Positions 28,153 through 38,499 of a stretch of 64,000 nt of DNA are shown here, in pieces. The notes beneath the pieces are model-generated. The model did no database searches and was not told the DNA's origin. It worked only from the letters and a program-made list of their open reading frames with translations. The position numbers and the translations under genes are program-made. The stretch spans positions 62,001-126,000 of the forward strand of contig LNEP01000012.1 of the NCBI GenBank assembly GCA_001464125.1. The letters are read 5' to 3'. The stretch is from Betaproteobacteria bacterium Ga0077540 (lineage in GTDB: Bacteria; Pseudomonadota; Gammaproteobacteria; Burkholderiales; Methylophilaceae). Each line of letters opens with the position of its first letter. The first letter of the stretch is position 1.

Positions 28153-29865
28153 TTAAAAGGCGCTAACAGAGATTTCTGTATAAAAGAAATTTGAGTTGTC
28201 TCTGCGGCCTGGGTCTGCTTGATTGGTGCCGCCAGTGGGTGCGCCTGCTCTAGCGGTTGTTTCTTTCGTAAAATCACCTGCCCAAAAATGTGCGTATCCT
28301 AAGTTGGCTGCAATGTATTTATTGATAGGGAAACGTACGCGGATATCGACTTCTTCACCCACGTCTTTGCCACTGCGACCAGTGTTATCGCGTAAACCTG
28401 CGCCGTTCCAACGGTCACGCTCTTGGTCTAAGCGATACCAGCTATAACCTGCATCTACCTTTAAGCCTTCCAACCAAGATACTTTCGGGTCAAACTCCAC
28501 ACGCACTTTAGGCGCGACCAAGTTTTCCATTTGAAAGTAATCGTTGTTGGACCAAGGACGCGCAAAGCCGAATAATCTTTCAAAGCGATTATTTTTGCCA
28601 TCGGTAGGATTTTTATCACCACTGGCCACACCGTAGAATGCACTGAGTCTTGGCTTCCATGGATGGTTAAAGCTGTAGCCAATTTCTGCGTTGTAGGCGT
28701 AAGCATCGTGGTCAAGTTCTGAGATGAACGCACCAGCATTGCTTAGGCGATCTTGATTGCCCCACTGTTTTGCATAGCTCACGTCGTAGTCCCAGCCCGT
28801 TTTGCCCACCACGCCATAAGCGCGAATCCCAGCAGTATGAATTTCACGGTCTATTTTGGTATTGGCTGCAGCCGCTTTGCCATTGGCGTCAAATTCCACT
28901 TTGTTGCCATCTTGCTTCAGCAAGTAGTAATAAGGTTGCAAGGTCACCACTTCAGACCAACGACGCCAATCACCAATCACGCCATAAAAATCTTGCGCGT
29001 GATCGACTTCATCCAGTTGATTGGTAAAACGTTGCACAGGTTTGAGTGCCAGCAAATCTAATTGCCAGTCGTTTTTTTGCTGACCGATAATAGTGCGTAC
29101 ACCTTGAAAGTTATTAGTGGTATTGCGCCATTCGTTTCTAGCAAGTAAGCGGCGGTCGGTATATTCAAAAGCATGGCGACCTGCACGTACGCTAATTGGG
29201 CGCTCGTTACCTAGATCATCTTTACCAAGCGGTGTGTCTTTGAAATAAAGCTCTGCATAGGCTTGAATGGGTTCAGCATAGTTCACATCACGCGTATCAA
29301 ACTCTCGCGTAAATTGGCTATGATTGCGTCGCGCGTCTTCCACTTCCAATGTAAAACGTAGAGGATCTAAAATATTTTTAATGGCTACAAAGCCGCGTGT
29401 GCGCAACAAGATTGGCTCATCAATGGTGTCACGCCCACGTCTAAAGTCGTTATCTCTGGACTCATAACGGAAGCGATAATCTAGGCCAATGTCCAACCAA
29501 TCCACATCTGCAAACGTTTCATAGTCTTTCAACCAAGTTTTATTGAGTTGCTTTACGTAGCGTGGTGGTTCGGATTCACGGCCAGTACCATAGCTTTTGC
29601 GCTCAACGTAATAACCAGTCGCTACACGTTTAGCTGCTTTCTCTTCCTCAACAATTTCCGCAAGGCGTGCTTTTATTTTTTCCTCTTGTTCAATTGTCTC
29701 TTTATTAACAGGGACGTCTTCCGCCACATCTGCAACCTGTATAGGTTGGTTAACATTAAGCTTTACAGTACTTTCTTCGCTCGATACAGATTCTGCCAAT
29801 CCTGTAACTGGATTGAGAATCACGCCTGACAGTGCTAATGCACGAATTATTGTTTTATATTGCAT
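28153..29865 (-). CDS. outer-membrane beta-barrel, alginate-export (AlgE-like) family
   Basis: A 570-residue exported protein. The signal peptide ends near GLAES (residue 25). A charged helical stretch (about 55-85, with [20 protein letters not shown]) is followed by a long barrel of alternating strands rich in Tyr, Trp and Arg (for example [20 protein letters not shown]). The protein ends in EISVSAF, with the terminal Phe typical of outer-membrane barrels. The family name comes from alginate secretion, but many members sit elsewhere and probably form channels for other anions. Its position between the YezD-like gene and sbp suggests an outer-membrane port for sulfate or sulfonates; this is inference. 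Confidence 0.85.
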   Translation of the reverse strand: MQYKTIIRALALSGVILNPVTGLAESVSSEESTVKLNVNQPIQVADVAEDVPVNKETIEQEEKIKARLAEIVEEEKAAKRVATGYYVERKSYGTGRESEPPRYVKQLNKTWLKDYETFADVDWLDIGLDYRFRYESRDNDFRRGRDTIDEPILLRTRGFVAIKNILDPLRFTLEVEDARRNHSQFTREFDTRDVNYAEPIQAYAELYFKDTPLGKDDLGNERPISVRAGRHAFEYTDRRLLARNEWRNTTNNFQGVRTIIGQQKNDWQLDLLALKPVQRFTNQLDEVDHAQDFYGVIGDWRRWSEVVTLQPYYYLLKQDGNKVEFDANGKAAAANTKIDREIHTAGIRAYGVVGKTGWDYDVSYAKQWGNQDRLSNAGAFISELDHDAYAYNAEIGYSFNHPWKPRLSAFYGVASGDKNPTDGKNNRFERLFGFARPWSNNDYFQMENLVAPKVRVEFDPKVSWLEGLKVDAGYSWYRLDQERDRWNGAGLRDNTGRSGKDVGEEVDIRVRFPINKYIAANLGYAHFWAGDFTKETTARAGAPTGGTNQADPGRRDNSNFFYTEISVSAF

Positions 29866-29943
29866 TGAATAAACTCCTAATACGTCTTCCAGTGGTCTGG
29901 TCAGGGGTTTGTAAAAAATTGATTTAGCGCCAGATGCTGGTAA

Positions 29944-30141
29944 CTATTTTTTTAAACTAGTTGATTTAGATTCAAACCTTACTTTTTCTCGACGCTCAAT
30001 TTGCGTGATGCGTCCATCGTGTACCGTCACCTCGATGGATCCATAACCGGTTTGCTTTTGTATTAATGCAATTGCTTTTGAAATTGCGGCTAACACTTCT
30101 GACTCCTGTTCTAAAACAGATTTTTGTTGTGCGAGACTCAT
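29944..30141 (-). CDS. YezD-family small protein (DUF2292)
   Basis: A 65-residue cytoplasmic protein from the ATG at 30141; the longer frame from 30183 adds a Cys-rich leader unlike the family. The core AISKAIALIQKQTGYGSIEVTVHDGR fits DUF2292 (shown in two parts by position: residues about 21-30 and 31-46). The end ITQIERREKVRF is typical. Members are small and often lie near sulfur-assimilation genes. The function is unknown. It is the first gene of the sulfate operon, 78 bases before the channel gene. No clear ribosome site is visible. Confidence 0.8.
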   Translation of the reverse strand: MSLAQQKSVLEQESEVLAAISKAIALIQKQTGYGSIEVTVHDGRITQIERREKVRFESKSTSLKK

Positions 30142-30697
30142 AGTTGTTGGTGTGCAGATGAAGTATTGAACGCACTTTAACAAACCAATTTAATAATTAA
30201 AAATACTTTATAGTAATATTTATATTACAAAATAGAATATTAAACCAACCAATAGATGCTGTTGTATAAAACAATACAGGCGCCATTACCGTACATTTAA
30301 AATCCGCTTTTAAAAATAAGTGTTATTGAAGAATTGATTATATCTACTCTCTAGAAACAAACTGTTATCAGGGTTGTTTGTGAACAACATGCAAAATCCC
30401 CATTTGTGAGGCTAGCGTATGTCCATTTATTGCCTTTGGTTTTTTTTCATTCTTAAAAAAATCAAAAAAATAGCAAATAAATCTGAACTACAACTGTCTT
30501 TACTATAAAGTTAAAGCGTTTAACAAACATTGCTGGCATGTTTCCAAATTTTTATTAACTGATTATAAAATTTAGCTGTTCGGAAAGGATATCTAGATGG
30601 GGAAATGCACGCTAATCATTCAATTAAACCAGCATTTGGTTTGATACATTGCTGTTTGGTCTATTCGTGATAATCATCCGCATTAACCAGAACAACC
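30142..30697. other. AT-rich intergenic region, divergent promoters likely
   Basis: About 556 bases between the sulfate operon (minus) and the GAF-PAS-GGDEF gene (plus). It is strongly AT-rich. It holds a perfect six-base inverted repeat, GTTGTT-TGTG-AACAAC (30373-30388), that could be an operator. A 15-codon ORF begins at ATG 30597 after AAGGA. A CysB-type control region for the sulfate genes would be expected here, but I cannot point to a convincing box. Confidence 0.4.
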
Positions 30698-32122
30698 ATG
30701 ACAAACACTCATAAATTTTCTGAATTAGATAGACTAACTGCTTTGCAGAAGTACCAGCTGCTTGACTCTGCACCAGAGAAAGATTTCGATAGTCTTGTTA
30801 AATTAACTTCATTGATATTTGACGTTCCAATCGCCACTGTCACTTTGGTGGATAAAAAAAGACAATGGTTTAAAGCCAAGGTTGGCCTAGACATTTGCGA
30901 AACGCCAAGAGAAATTTCTTTTTGCGATCATGCCATCAGACAAAATAAGGAATTGATAGTAGAGGATACTTTTAAGGATGCAAGATTTTCCAATAACCCG
31001 CTTGTTTTAAACGCTCCGTTTTTGAGGTTCTATGCGGGGGTTCCAATCACTACACCTGATCATTTTATGCTGGGTACCTTATGTGTGATGGATACGAAGC
31101 CCAGAAATATTAGTAGTAAGCAAATAGAAATACTCCACTTAATTGCCGCTCAAGCAATGCATCTGATTGAATCTAGACTTGAGCATATACATTATGTGGA
31201 CCTGACAGATCAGGTGATAGACGCTAATGAGCGTGAGATATCCCATCAAGAAATTTTACGTAAAGCAATGGATGCTGCTGCAAATGGTGTTTGGGATTTA
31301 GATGTGCCAACCGGCAACGCTTACTTTGGGCCTAATTGGCATGGAATGCTTGGATTCTTGCCCGGGGAAATACCTTCCACATACGATAGCTGGCTAAACT
31401 TACTCCATCCCGATGATATTCAGAGAGTTGTAACAGAATTAGAAAACCATTTAAACGGGAGTAAAAAAGATTATTCCATTGAATTTCGAATGCTGTGTAA
31501 AGATGGCAGGTACAAGTGGGTACTCTCTTCCGGCGCGGTGATTGAGCGAGATAAGAATGGCAAACCCACAAGAATGGTCGGAACACATACAGACATCAGC
31601 TCTATAAAAGAGAAAGACGAAATTATTTGGAAACAAGCAAATTTTGATTCTCTTACAGGGCTGCCCAATAGAAATCTGTTTTTTGATCGATTAGTTGAAG
31701 CGACAAAACGCGCTAAAAGAGACAAAACCAAGTTTGGAATCTTATTTATAGACTTAGATGGTTTTAAAGCCGTAAATGATACCTTTGGACATCAGTCAGG
31801 TGACGCTCTACTCAAACAAGTTGCGCTCAATGTCAAAAGCATTATCAGAGACTCTGATACGTTTGCCAGACTTGGTGGTGATGAATTTACGGTCATCCTG
31901 GCTGATTGCAAAACAGTAGACTACATTAAATCTGTCGCTCAAAAGATTATTGACCTTATTGCAAGCCCGATAAGCGTTGGAAACGATATGATCTCCATCT
32001 CCGCCAGCGTTGGTGGAAGCTTTTACCCAGAAGCAGGTGAAAAACCTGATGAGATTGTTAAAAAAGCTGATGACAACATGTATAAAGCAAAAAGGAATGG
32101 GAAAAATCAATTTTTCATTTAG
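30698..32122 (+). CDS. GAF-PAS-GGDEF diguanylate cyclase
   Basis: A 474-residue soluble cyclic-di-GMP synthase with two sensor domains. GAF covers about 26-158 (PIATVTLVDKKRQWFKAKVG, FCDHAI, GVPITTPDHFMLGTLCV) and PAS about 185-305 (GVWDLDVPTGNAYFGPNWHG, HPDD, FRMLCKDGRYKW). The GGDEF domain (about 312-474) has FDSLTGLPNRNLF, the inhibitory site RDSD (384-387) and GGDEF (393-397), so it should be active and feedback-controlled. There are no membrane helices. Codon use is more AT-rich than in neighbouring housekeeping genes. An EAL gene follows 758 bases later on the same strand. Confidence 0.93.
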   Translation: MTNTHKFSELDRLTALQKYQLLDSAPEKDFDSLVKLTSLIFDVPIATVTLVDKKRQWFKAKVGLDICETPREISFCDHAIRQNKELIVEDTFKDARFSNNPLVLNAPFLRFYAGVPITTPDHFMLGTLCVMDTKPRNISSKQIEILHLIAAQAMHLIESRLEHIHYVDLTDQVIDANEREISHQEILRKAMDAAANGVWDLDVPTGNAYFGPNWHGMLGFLPGEIPSTYDSWLNLLHPDDIQRVVTELENHLNGSKKDYSIEFRMLCKDGRYKWVLSSGAVIERDKNGKPTRMVGTHTDISSIKEKDEIIWKQANFDSLTGLPNRNLFFDRLVEATKRAKRDKTKFGILFIDLDGFKAVNDTFGHQSGDALLKQVALNVKSIIRDSDTFARLGGDEFTVILADCKTVDYIKSVAQKIIDLIASPISVGNDMISISASVGGSFYPEAGEKPDEIVKKADDNMYKAKRNGKNQFFI

Positions 32123-32880
32123 TGACTTAGATTTTGATAGACCCAGCAATAATGTTGATGGTTTTTTATATTGAACTGCTCTTCTGAACTACGCACCTAA
32201 ATCCAAAGTGATTACTTTAATTGTGGAATCAAAGAAAAATTTAAGGTCACGATAGACAGTATTAGAGCGACATTTGGTTCAAATTTAGTTGCTGCAGAGT
32301 TGGGATCAAAAGTTGAACGGCTGATATAAATTACTTGTACTAATTTTCTCATTTGTCTTAACTGATTGTTCGTTTAAGCATTAGCCATGCTAGGGCTAAC
32401 TTTACCTTGTCCAAATTGAAGAGTTTTTTACTTAATCCATAGTATAAAAAGTTTGATGGTGATGATCTAGTAATTGCCCCAAAGGTTAGTTCATTACAGA
32501 GATTACATTTAATAAAACTCCGGCAAATTATTACATCCAAACTAGGGCACAAACAAGACAGATTAATACTCCCTATTCCTTCGATTAGATTTTGATAGAT
32601 TAAAATATAGTATTAGATGAAATATGACGCTCGATAGCATTAGGCAGAAGCAAAAACCAGAAATCAGCAACATGGATTAGCACTTTGTACGCGTGATTGA
32701 CGCAGTTCGACTAGAACAAAGTTAGTAACTTGAGTGGGTCGATTTGCTGATGAATTCAATATTGAGTTTAGAAAATCAGTAAATTCAACGCATATAATGC
32801 TCGCTGTGAATTGATCGCCATGTTGAATTGAATACTATTAAGAGAAAAATTAGTTTTACTAGCAAAAGCTGTAGGGGTAA
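32123..32880. other. gene-free AT-rich stretch with a 15-bp direct repeat
   Basis: About 758 bases between the GGDEF and EAL genes with no convincing gene. The only open frames are short and hit stops in every frame. TTAGATTTTGATAGA occurs exactly at 32127-32141 and 32585-32599. TTAGCC and GGCTAA form a short inverted pair near 32380-32400. It could be a decayed gene or an old insertion; I recognise no protein remnant. Confidence 0.5.
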
Positions 32881-33690
32881 ATGAATATGATAGAGGTGGT
32901 CAATTTCACACCTGTTGGGTGTAAAGAGTGTAGAGACAAAACGAAACTTGGCATCGACTTTACGATGGCATTTCAACCCATAGTGGATGTATCTAACAAA
33001 TCTATATTTGGCTACGAAGCATTGGTCAGAGGTCCAAATAATGAGGGTGCAGCCTCTGTGCTTTCACAAGTTAATGACAGTAACCGTTATAGATTTGATC
33101 AAGCAATTAGAGTAAAAGCGATTGATTTGGCAAAAAAACTTGGTCTACAAGGCATGCTAAGCATTAACTTTCTTCCAAATGCAGTCTATAAACCTGAGAC
33201 ATGCATAAGGGCGACGCTTGAAGCTGCAAAAGAATTAGACTTCCCTACAGACCGTATAATGTTTGAAGTGACAGAAGGCGAAAAAGTCCTAGACAACGAT
33301 CATTTACGAAACATCTTTAAAGAATATAAAAAGCATCGCTTTACAACAGCTATTGATGATTTTGGAGCTGGCTATGCAGGACTTAATCTACTAGCAGACT
33401 GGCAGCCAGACATCATCAAACTTGACATGTCTCTGACACGCAACGTCAATGATGACAGAGTGAGGCGATCACTCGTGTTTGGGATTATTTCTATCTGCAA
33501 AGAACTAGATATCAAAGTAATTGCGGAAGGCATTGAGACTAGAGAAGAGTGCTTAACATTGGCTGATGAGGGTGTTAAATTATTTCAAGGGTACTTTTTT
33601 GCGCGCCCTGGATTCGAGTCTTTACCAACAATACCTGATGATGTCTGGCCGTTGGTAAAAAATCGTCGAGCGAAAACCCATCGCTCATGA
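32881..33690 (+). CDS. EAL-domain cyclic-di-GMP phosphodiesterase
   Basis: A 269-residue soluble protein, almost only an EAL domain (about 27-250). All residues usually needed for hydrolysis are present: EAL (46-48) in YEALVRG, Asn96, Glu129 in FEVTEGE, Asp159-Asp160 in IDDFGAGY, Lys180, Glu216 in AEGIET and Gln236 in QGYFFARP. The N-terminus carries GCKEC (Cys14 and Cys17), a possible metal or redox site; the layout resembles the EAL part of BLUF-EAL proteins without the BLUF domain. GGGG lies just upstream of the ATG. It follows a diguanylate cyclase, so the two may act on a shared local pool. Confidence 0.9.
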   Translation: MNMIEVVNFTPVGCKECRDKTKLGIDFTMAFQPIVDVSNKSIFGYEALVRGPNNEGAASVLSQVNDSNRYRFDQAIRVKAIDLAKKLGLQGMLSINFLPNAVYKPETCIRATLEAAKELDFPTDRIMFEVTEGEKVLDNDHLRNIFKEYKKHRFTTAIDDFGAGYAGLNLLADWQPDIIKLDMSLTRNVNDDRVRRSLVFGIISICKELDIKVIAEGIETREECLTLADEGVKLFQGYFFARPGFESLPTIPDDVWPLVKNRRAKTHRS

Positions 33691-33775
33691 TTGGGTTAAA
33701 GCAATATTTCAATCGTTCTCACGATTCAGCTGGTGAATGAAGTCGCGCTAAATTCTGGCTACATTCCGTAAAATG

Positions 33776-33807
33776 AAAAAGGGCTAGCCTAAGCTAACCC
33801 TTTTTTT
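33776..33807 (-). terminator. terminator downstream of the tRNA genes
   Basis: On the minus strand GGGTTAGC and GCTAGCCC (33800-33781) pair with one G-U wobble around a TTAG loop and are followed by TTTTT. It lies three bases beyond the tRNA-Arg 3' end. The stem has a mismatch on the plus strand, so it acts mainly on minus-strand transcripts. Confidence 0.8.
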
Positions 33808-33810
33808 ATT

Positions 33811-33887
33811 TGGCGCGCCCGAAGAGATTCGAACTCCTGACCCCTTGGTTCGTAGCCAAGTACTCTATCCAGCTGAGCTACGGGCGC
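33811..33887 (-). tRNA. tRNA-Arg (anticodon ACG)
   Basis: A 77-base cloverleaf on the minus strand. The acceptor arms GCGCCCG and CGGGCGC pair fully, CCA is encoded (33813-33811), and the anticodon arm is CTTGG-CTACGAA-CCAAG, giving anticodon ACG. The T arm has GTTCGAATC. The first anticodon base would be modified to inosine, as in other bacteria. Confidence 0.97.
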
Positions 33888-33969
33888 TTATTTACTTTCT
33901 TCAAGTGGCGTGCATTATACGTTAAGCAGAAAACTTTTCCCAGTTAAATATAATACATACCGTATTTTT

Positions 33970-34063
33970 TGGCGGAGAGCGAGGGATTCGAACCCTCGAT
34001 ACAGATTTAAGCCCGTATGCTTCCTTAGCAGGGAAGTGCCTTCGACCACTCGGCCAGCTCTCC
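33970..34063 (-). tRNA. tRNA-Ser (anticodon GCT)
   Basis: A 94-base tRNA with the long variable arm of serine tRNAs. Acceptor GGAGAGC pairs with GCTCTCC, CCA is encoded at the 3' end, and the anticodon arm CTTCC-CTGCTAA-GGAAG gives GCT, reading AGC/AGU. It precedes tRNA-Arg by about 82 bases and follows lysC on the same strand. Confidence 0.97.
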
Positions 34064-34142
34064 GTTTACTACGCTAATTGCTTTTGCAATTTGAGGGCGT
34101 GATACTACTTGAATCGCCCTCAAAAATCAATTTAATCTTTTA

Positions 34143-35378
34143 TTACTCTGCCTCTAATTCAAATGCTTTATGGAGTACACGCACCGCAAGCTCCATGTAC
34201 TTCTCATCAATCACCACCGCAATTTTAATCTCGCTAGTAGAGATCATTTGGATATTGATGCCCTCCTCAGCCAAGGTGCGGAACATTTGACTGGCAATGC
34301 CTACATGTGAGCGCATACCTACGCCTACTACAGAGACTTTGGCAATTTTGTCGTCGCCATTGATTTCGCGTGCTTGGATATGGCCTTGTACCTTATCGCG
34401 CAAGATAGACAGCGCTTTGTTCATCTCGTTTTTATGTACGGTAAAGGTAAAGTCTGTGGTGCCATCTGCGCCCACGTTTTGGATAATCATATCCACGTCA
34501 ATATTTGCATCAGCCACTGGACCTAAAATTTGGTAAGCAATACCGGGTTTATCTGGCACGCCTAACACGGTAATTTTGGCTTCATCGCGATTAAATGCAA
34601 TCCCGGAGATAATGGGTTCTTCCATGCTTGTATCCTTACTATCATCTTCAAATGTAATGAGCGTGCCATCGCCTTCATCGTCAAAGCTGGAAAGCACACG
34701 TAATTTAACTTTATATTTACCGGCAAACTCTACCGAGCGGATTTGCAATACTTTACTGCCCTGTGATGCCAGTTCGAGCATTTCCTCAAACGTAATTTTG
34801 TCTAGGCGACGCGCTTCTGGCACCACGCGTGGATCGGTGGTATACACACCATCTACATCGGTATAGATTTGGCATTCATCTGCATCTAAAGCCGCGGCCA
34901 ACGCCACGCCTGTCGTATCAGAGCCACCGCGACCTAAGGTTGTGATATTGCCATTGGCATCTACGCCTTGAAAACCAGCCACCACACAGACGTAACCATC
35001 ATCTAAATCGCGTTTGAGGTTGTGCTGCTCAATATCAAGAATACGCGCTTTGTTAAATGCATCGTCGGTCAAGATTTTAACTTGGCTACCTGTGTAGCTT
35101 TTTGCTTTAATTCCCAACTCCATCAAGGCAAGTGCTGTCATTGCAATGGTGACTTGCTCACCGGTAGAAAGCATCACATCCAATTCGCGCGGATGTGGAT
35201 CTGGCATGATTTCTTTTGCCAAAGCAATTAAACGATTGGTTTCTCCGGACATTGCAGACACCACGACCACTACTTGATGCCCCATTGCTTTGTAACGCGC
35301 CACACGTCTTGCAACATTACGAATCCGGTCAGGATTTGCAACTGAAGTACCACCATATTTTTGTACAATTAATGCCAT
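34143..35378 (-). CDS. lysC: aspartate kinase
   Basis: First enzyme of the aspartate family pathway (lysine, threonine, methionine). The 411-residue protein begins with VQKYGGTSVANPDRIRNVA and has GRGGSDTTGVALAAALDADE and TDVDGVYTTDPRVVPEA in the catalytic domain. Two ACT domains follow (about 265-405; ITVLGVPDKPGIAYQI and VSVVGVGMRSHVGIASQMF), which bind feedback inhibitors. Length and layout match monofunctional beta-type aspartokinases, which usually have an internal start that makes a small subunit. It lies 33 bases after alaS and before two tRNA genes. Confidence 0.96.
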   Translation of the reverse strand: MALIVQKYGGTSVANPDRIRNVARRVARYKAMGHQVVVVVSAMSGETNRLIALAKEIMPDPHPRELDVMLSTGEQVTIAMTALALMELGIKAKSYTGSQVKILTDDAFNKARILDIEQHNLKRDLDDGYVCVVAGFQGVDANGNITTLGRGGSDTTGVALAAALDADECQIYTDVDGVYTTDPRVVPEARRLDKITFEEMLELASQGSKVLQIRSVEFAGKYKVKLRVLSSFDDEGDGTLITFEDDSKDTSMEEPIISGIAFNRDEAKITVLGVPDKPGIAYQILGPVADANIDVDMIIQNVGADGTTDFTFTVHKNEMNKALSILRDKVQGHIQAREINGDDKIAKVSVVGVGMRSHVGIASQMFRTLAEEGINIQMISTSEIKIAVVIDEKYMELAVRVLHKAFELEAE

Positions 35379-35411
35379 GTTGAGCTCTTAAAATTACCTA
35401 ATTAAAATAAA

Positions 35412-38048
35412 CTAACCTAGTTTTGCTGCTACCCATGCTTCGACACTTGCTAATGCTTTAGGTAGTTGACTTGCATCGGTACCGCCAGCCATTGCCATAT
35501 CTGGCTTGCCACCACCTTTACCGCCTACTTGCCCGGCAACGTAGTTCACCAACTCACCTGCCTTAACTTTAGCAATCAAATCTGCAGTCACACCAGCAGC
35601 CAAGCTGACCTTGCCATCTTGTGCACTGGCCAACACAATTGCTGCTGATTTCAGCTTGTCTTTTAATTTATCCATGGTCTCGCGCAACGTATTGGCATCG
35701 GCACCTTCCAATGTTGCCGCCAGCACTTTAATGCCTGCGATGTCCACAGCCTGACTTACTAAATCATCGCCTTGTGAAGAGGCTAACTTAGACTTCAAGC
35801 GTGCCAACTCTTTTTCTAAAGATTTTGCATGCTCATTTAATTGCGCAACCTTATTAGCAAGCTCGTGTGCCGGCGCTTTTAAATCAGCCGCCAATTGCGC
35901 AATCAGCGCTTGTTGGCTATTAATCAGTTTTAATGCGCCTTCGCCTGTGGTTGCCTCTACGCGACGCACACCAGCCGCTACACCACTCTCGGCTGTAATC
36001 TTAAACAATCCAATATCACCAGTACGACTCACATGCGTGCCACCACATAACTCACGGCTAGTACCAATATCTAATACGCGAACTTCATCACCGTATTTCT
36101 CGCCAAACAACATCATGGCACCGGTTTTTTGCGCAGATTCAATGTCCATCACGCGCGCTAATGTTGCTGCATTTGAAAGAATTTCTGCATTCACCTTATG
36201 CTCAACTTGTGCAATTTGCGCATCGGTCATCGGTGCATTATGCACAAAGTCAAAACGCGTTTTTTCAGTATCTACCAAGCTGCCTTTTTGCTGCACATGC
36301 TCACCCAATACCTCACGTAAAGCTTTGTGCATCAAATGGGTTGCTGAATGGTTGCGCATGGTATTGGCGCGCGCCTGTGTGTTTACACGTGCTAATACGG
36401 CATCACCCACATTCAAGGTACCGGTTTTGAGTACCCCATGGTGCCCAAATACCGCAGCCTGAATTTTTTGCGTATCTTCTACCGCAAAAATACCATTGCC
36501 AGCTTTTAGCTCTCCGCTATCGCCAATTTGGCCACCAGACTCTGCATAAAAGGGTGTATCGTCTAACACTACCACGCCCAAATCACCTTCATTCAAGCTG
36601 CTCACAGCGCTGCCGTCTTTGTAAAGTGCCAGCACCTTAGCCTGTGTTTCCAGTTTCTCATAACCCTGAAAATTGGTGGCTTGACCGTCATAATCCAAAT
36701 TAGCCGCCATTTTGAATTTGCCAGCCGCACGGGCCTGCTCTTTTTGACGAGCCATCGCTGCATCAAAAGCAGCGCTATCTACAGTCACATTACGCTCGCG
36801 ACAGATATCAGCTGTTAAATCTAATGGGAATCCATAAGTATCATGCAACTTGAAGGCTAAATCGCCATTAAATACACTTTGCGTATTGGCTAACTCGGCT
36901 TCCAAAATCGCCATCCCATTTTCAATAGTTTCAAAAAAGCGGTCTTCTTCTTGTTTGAGAATATCGGAAACGCGCTTTTGCTCGGCGACTAATTCAGGAT
37001 AGGCGGTACCCATCTCTTGCACCAAGTCGGGCAACATTTTATGGAAAAATGCGCTACGTACACCCAACTTATAACCGTGGCGGATGGCGCGACGAATAAT
37101 ACGGCGTAGCACATAACCACGCCCTTCATTGCCAGGAATCACACCATCAGCAATTAGGAAAGAACAGGCACGGATATGGTCGGCCAACACCTTCAAACTT
37201 GGGCTAGATAAATCAGCTGTTTTGGTCTCGCGCGCGGCGGCGGCAATCAGTGTTTGAAATAGATCAATTTCGTAATTAGCGTGCACGCCTTGCAACACTG
37301 CAGAGATACGTTCCAAACCCATACCAGTATCTACACTCGGCTTAGGGAGAGGATGCATCACCCCCGCTTCATCGCGGTTGAATTGCATAAACACGTTGTT
37401 CCAGATTTCAATAAAGCGGTCGCCATCTTCTTCTGCGCTGCCCGGAGGGCCACCCCAGTGTTTGTCGCCGTGATCGTAAAAGATTTCCGTACAAGGGCCA
37501 CATGGGCCAGTGTCACCCATCATCCAGAAATTGTCAGAAGCGTAACGCGCGCCTTTGTTATCGCCAATACGGACGATTTTTTCTGTAGGAATACCGATTT
37601 CTTTGTGCCAAATATCGTAGGCTTCATCATCTTCGGCATAGACCGTTACTAGGAGCCTTTCTTTAGGTAATTTGTAGACTTCCGTCAACAATTCCCACGC
37701 ATACTTAATGGCATCACGTTTAAAGTAATCACCAAAGCTAAAGTTACCCAACATCTCAAAGAACGTGTGATGGCGCGCGGTATAACCCACGTTTTCTAAA
37801 TCATTGTGTTTACCACCGGCACGCACACATTTTTGGCTAGTCGTGGCGCGGGTATAGGGCCGTTTATCAAAGCCTAAAAATACATCTTTGAATTGATTCA
37901 TCCCAGCATTGGTAAATAACAAGGTTGGATCGCCATGTGGCACAAGCGAACTAGACGCAACGACTTGATGGCCTTTGGAGGCAAAAAAGTCTAGAAACGC
38001 TTGGCGGATTTCGTTGCTACTGGGTTTGCTACTGAGTTTAATTGTCAT
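35412..38048 (-). CDS. alaS: alanyl-tRNA synthetase
   Basis: Class II synthetase that charges tRNA-Ala and removes mischarged serine or glycine. From the ATG at 38048 it has 878 residues; a TTG at 38054 adds two residues. The catalytic core ([50 protein letters not shown]) comes first. The editing domain has [11 protein letters not shown] and [13 protein letters not shown] with the zinc ligands. A coiled-coil and C-Ala domain end the protein ([15 protein letters not shown]). Its start overlaps the recX stop by 11 bases, so the recX-alaS pair is coupled. Confidence 0.97.
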   Translation of the reverse strand: MTIKLSSKPSSNEIRQAFLDFFASKGHQVVASSSLVPHGDPTLLFTNAGMNQFKDVFLGFDKRPYTRATTSQKCVRAGGKHNDLENVGYTARHHTFFEMLGNFSFGDYFKRDAIKYAWELLTEVYKLPKERLLVTVYAEDDEAYDIWHKEIGIPTEKIVRIGDNKGARYASDNFWMMGDTGPCGPCTEIFYDHGDKHWGGPPGSAEEDGDRFIEIWNNVFMQFNRDEAGVMHPLPKPSVDTGMGLERISAVLQGVHANYEIDLFQTLIAAAARETKTADLSSPSLKVLADHIRACSFLIADGVIPGNEGRGYVLRRIIRRAIRHGYKLGVRSAFFHKMLPDLVQEMGTAYPELVAEQKRVSDILKQEEDRFFETIENGMAILEAELANTQSVFNGDLAFKLHDTYGFPLDLTADICRERNVTVDSAAFDAAMARQKEQARAAGKFKMAANLDYDGQATNFQGYEKLETQAKVLALYKDGSAVSSLNEGDLGVVVLDDTPFYAESGGQIGDSGELKAGNGIFAVEDTQKIQAAVFGHHGVLKTGTLNVGDAVLARVNTQARANTMRNHSATHLMHKALREVLGEHVQQKGSLVDTEKTRFDFVHNAPMTDAQIAQVEHKVNAEILSNAATLARVMDIESAQKTGAMMLFGEKYGDEVRVLDIGTSRELCGGTHVSRTGDIGLFKITAESGVAAGVRRVEATTGEGALKLINSQQALIAQLAADLKAPAHELANKVAQLNEHAKSLEKELARLKSKLASSQGDDLVSQAVDIAGIKVLAATLEGADANTLRETMDKLKDKLKSAAIVLASAQDGKVSLAAGVTADLIAKVKAGELVNYVAGQVGGKGGGKPDMAMAGGTDASQLPKALASVEAWVAAKLG

Positions 38049-38499
38049 CTTCAAACTTACTGTTTAATACGTTCTTAATAATGTCAAAACCAAAACCGCG
38101 GCTTTGTAAAAATCTTGCCTGCTTTGCCCACTCATCACGGCTCTGTGGGCTCGCCTTAAATTTTTTGCGCCATATCTCACGCGCATTGTCTAATTCTGTT
38201 TCTTTAAGTGTTTCTACTGCATGCGCAATCAAATCGTCTGCTACGCCTTTTTCTCGCAACTCATACGCTACTTTAGCGCTACCAAATTTAGCTTTGCGCG
38301 CATGCACTATTTGCTCTGTAAAGCGTGCATCGGATAGCCAGCCACGCGCTTTAAAATCTTCTAGCAAGGCCGGAATATCATCCGTTTCTTCTGCGTATGC
38401 CTTGAGCTTTTGGCCAAGCTCTACATAAGAATATTCGCGCTTAGCCAAATACTCCAATGCACGCTGACGCAGACTTTTTACCTGTTGTTCTCTGACCAC
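38038..38499 (-). CDS. recX: recombination regulator RecX
   Basis: Small cytoplasmic protein (153 residues) that blocks RecA filament growth. It is built of tandem three-helix repeats; typical sequences are [57 protein letters not shown] and the repeat with AREIWRKKF. The start is a GTG at 38499. It lies 142 bases after recA in the same direction, the usual place, and its stop overlaps alaS. No terminator is evident in the recA-recX gap, so some read-through is likely. Confidence 0.93.
   Translation of the reverse strand: MVREQQVKSLRQRALEYLAKREYSYVELGQKLKAYAEETDDIPALLEDFKARGWLSDARFTEQIVHARKAKFGSAKVAYELREKGVADDLIAHAVETLKETELDNAREIWRKKFKASPQSRDEWAKQARFLQSRGFGFDIIKNVLNSKFEDDN

Noticed and set aside
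32358-32552. 64-residue minus-strand ORF that might be a transposase remnant
   Set aside because: I could not match it to any transposase motif, and it has no ribosome site.
35947-36462. 171-residue open frame on the plus strand
   Set aside because: It lies wholly antisense to alaS, is rich in Ser, Thr and Cys, and has no ribosome site; it is a shadow of alaS.
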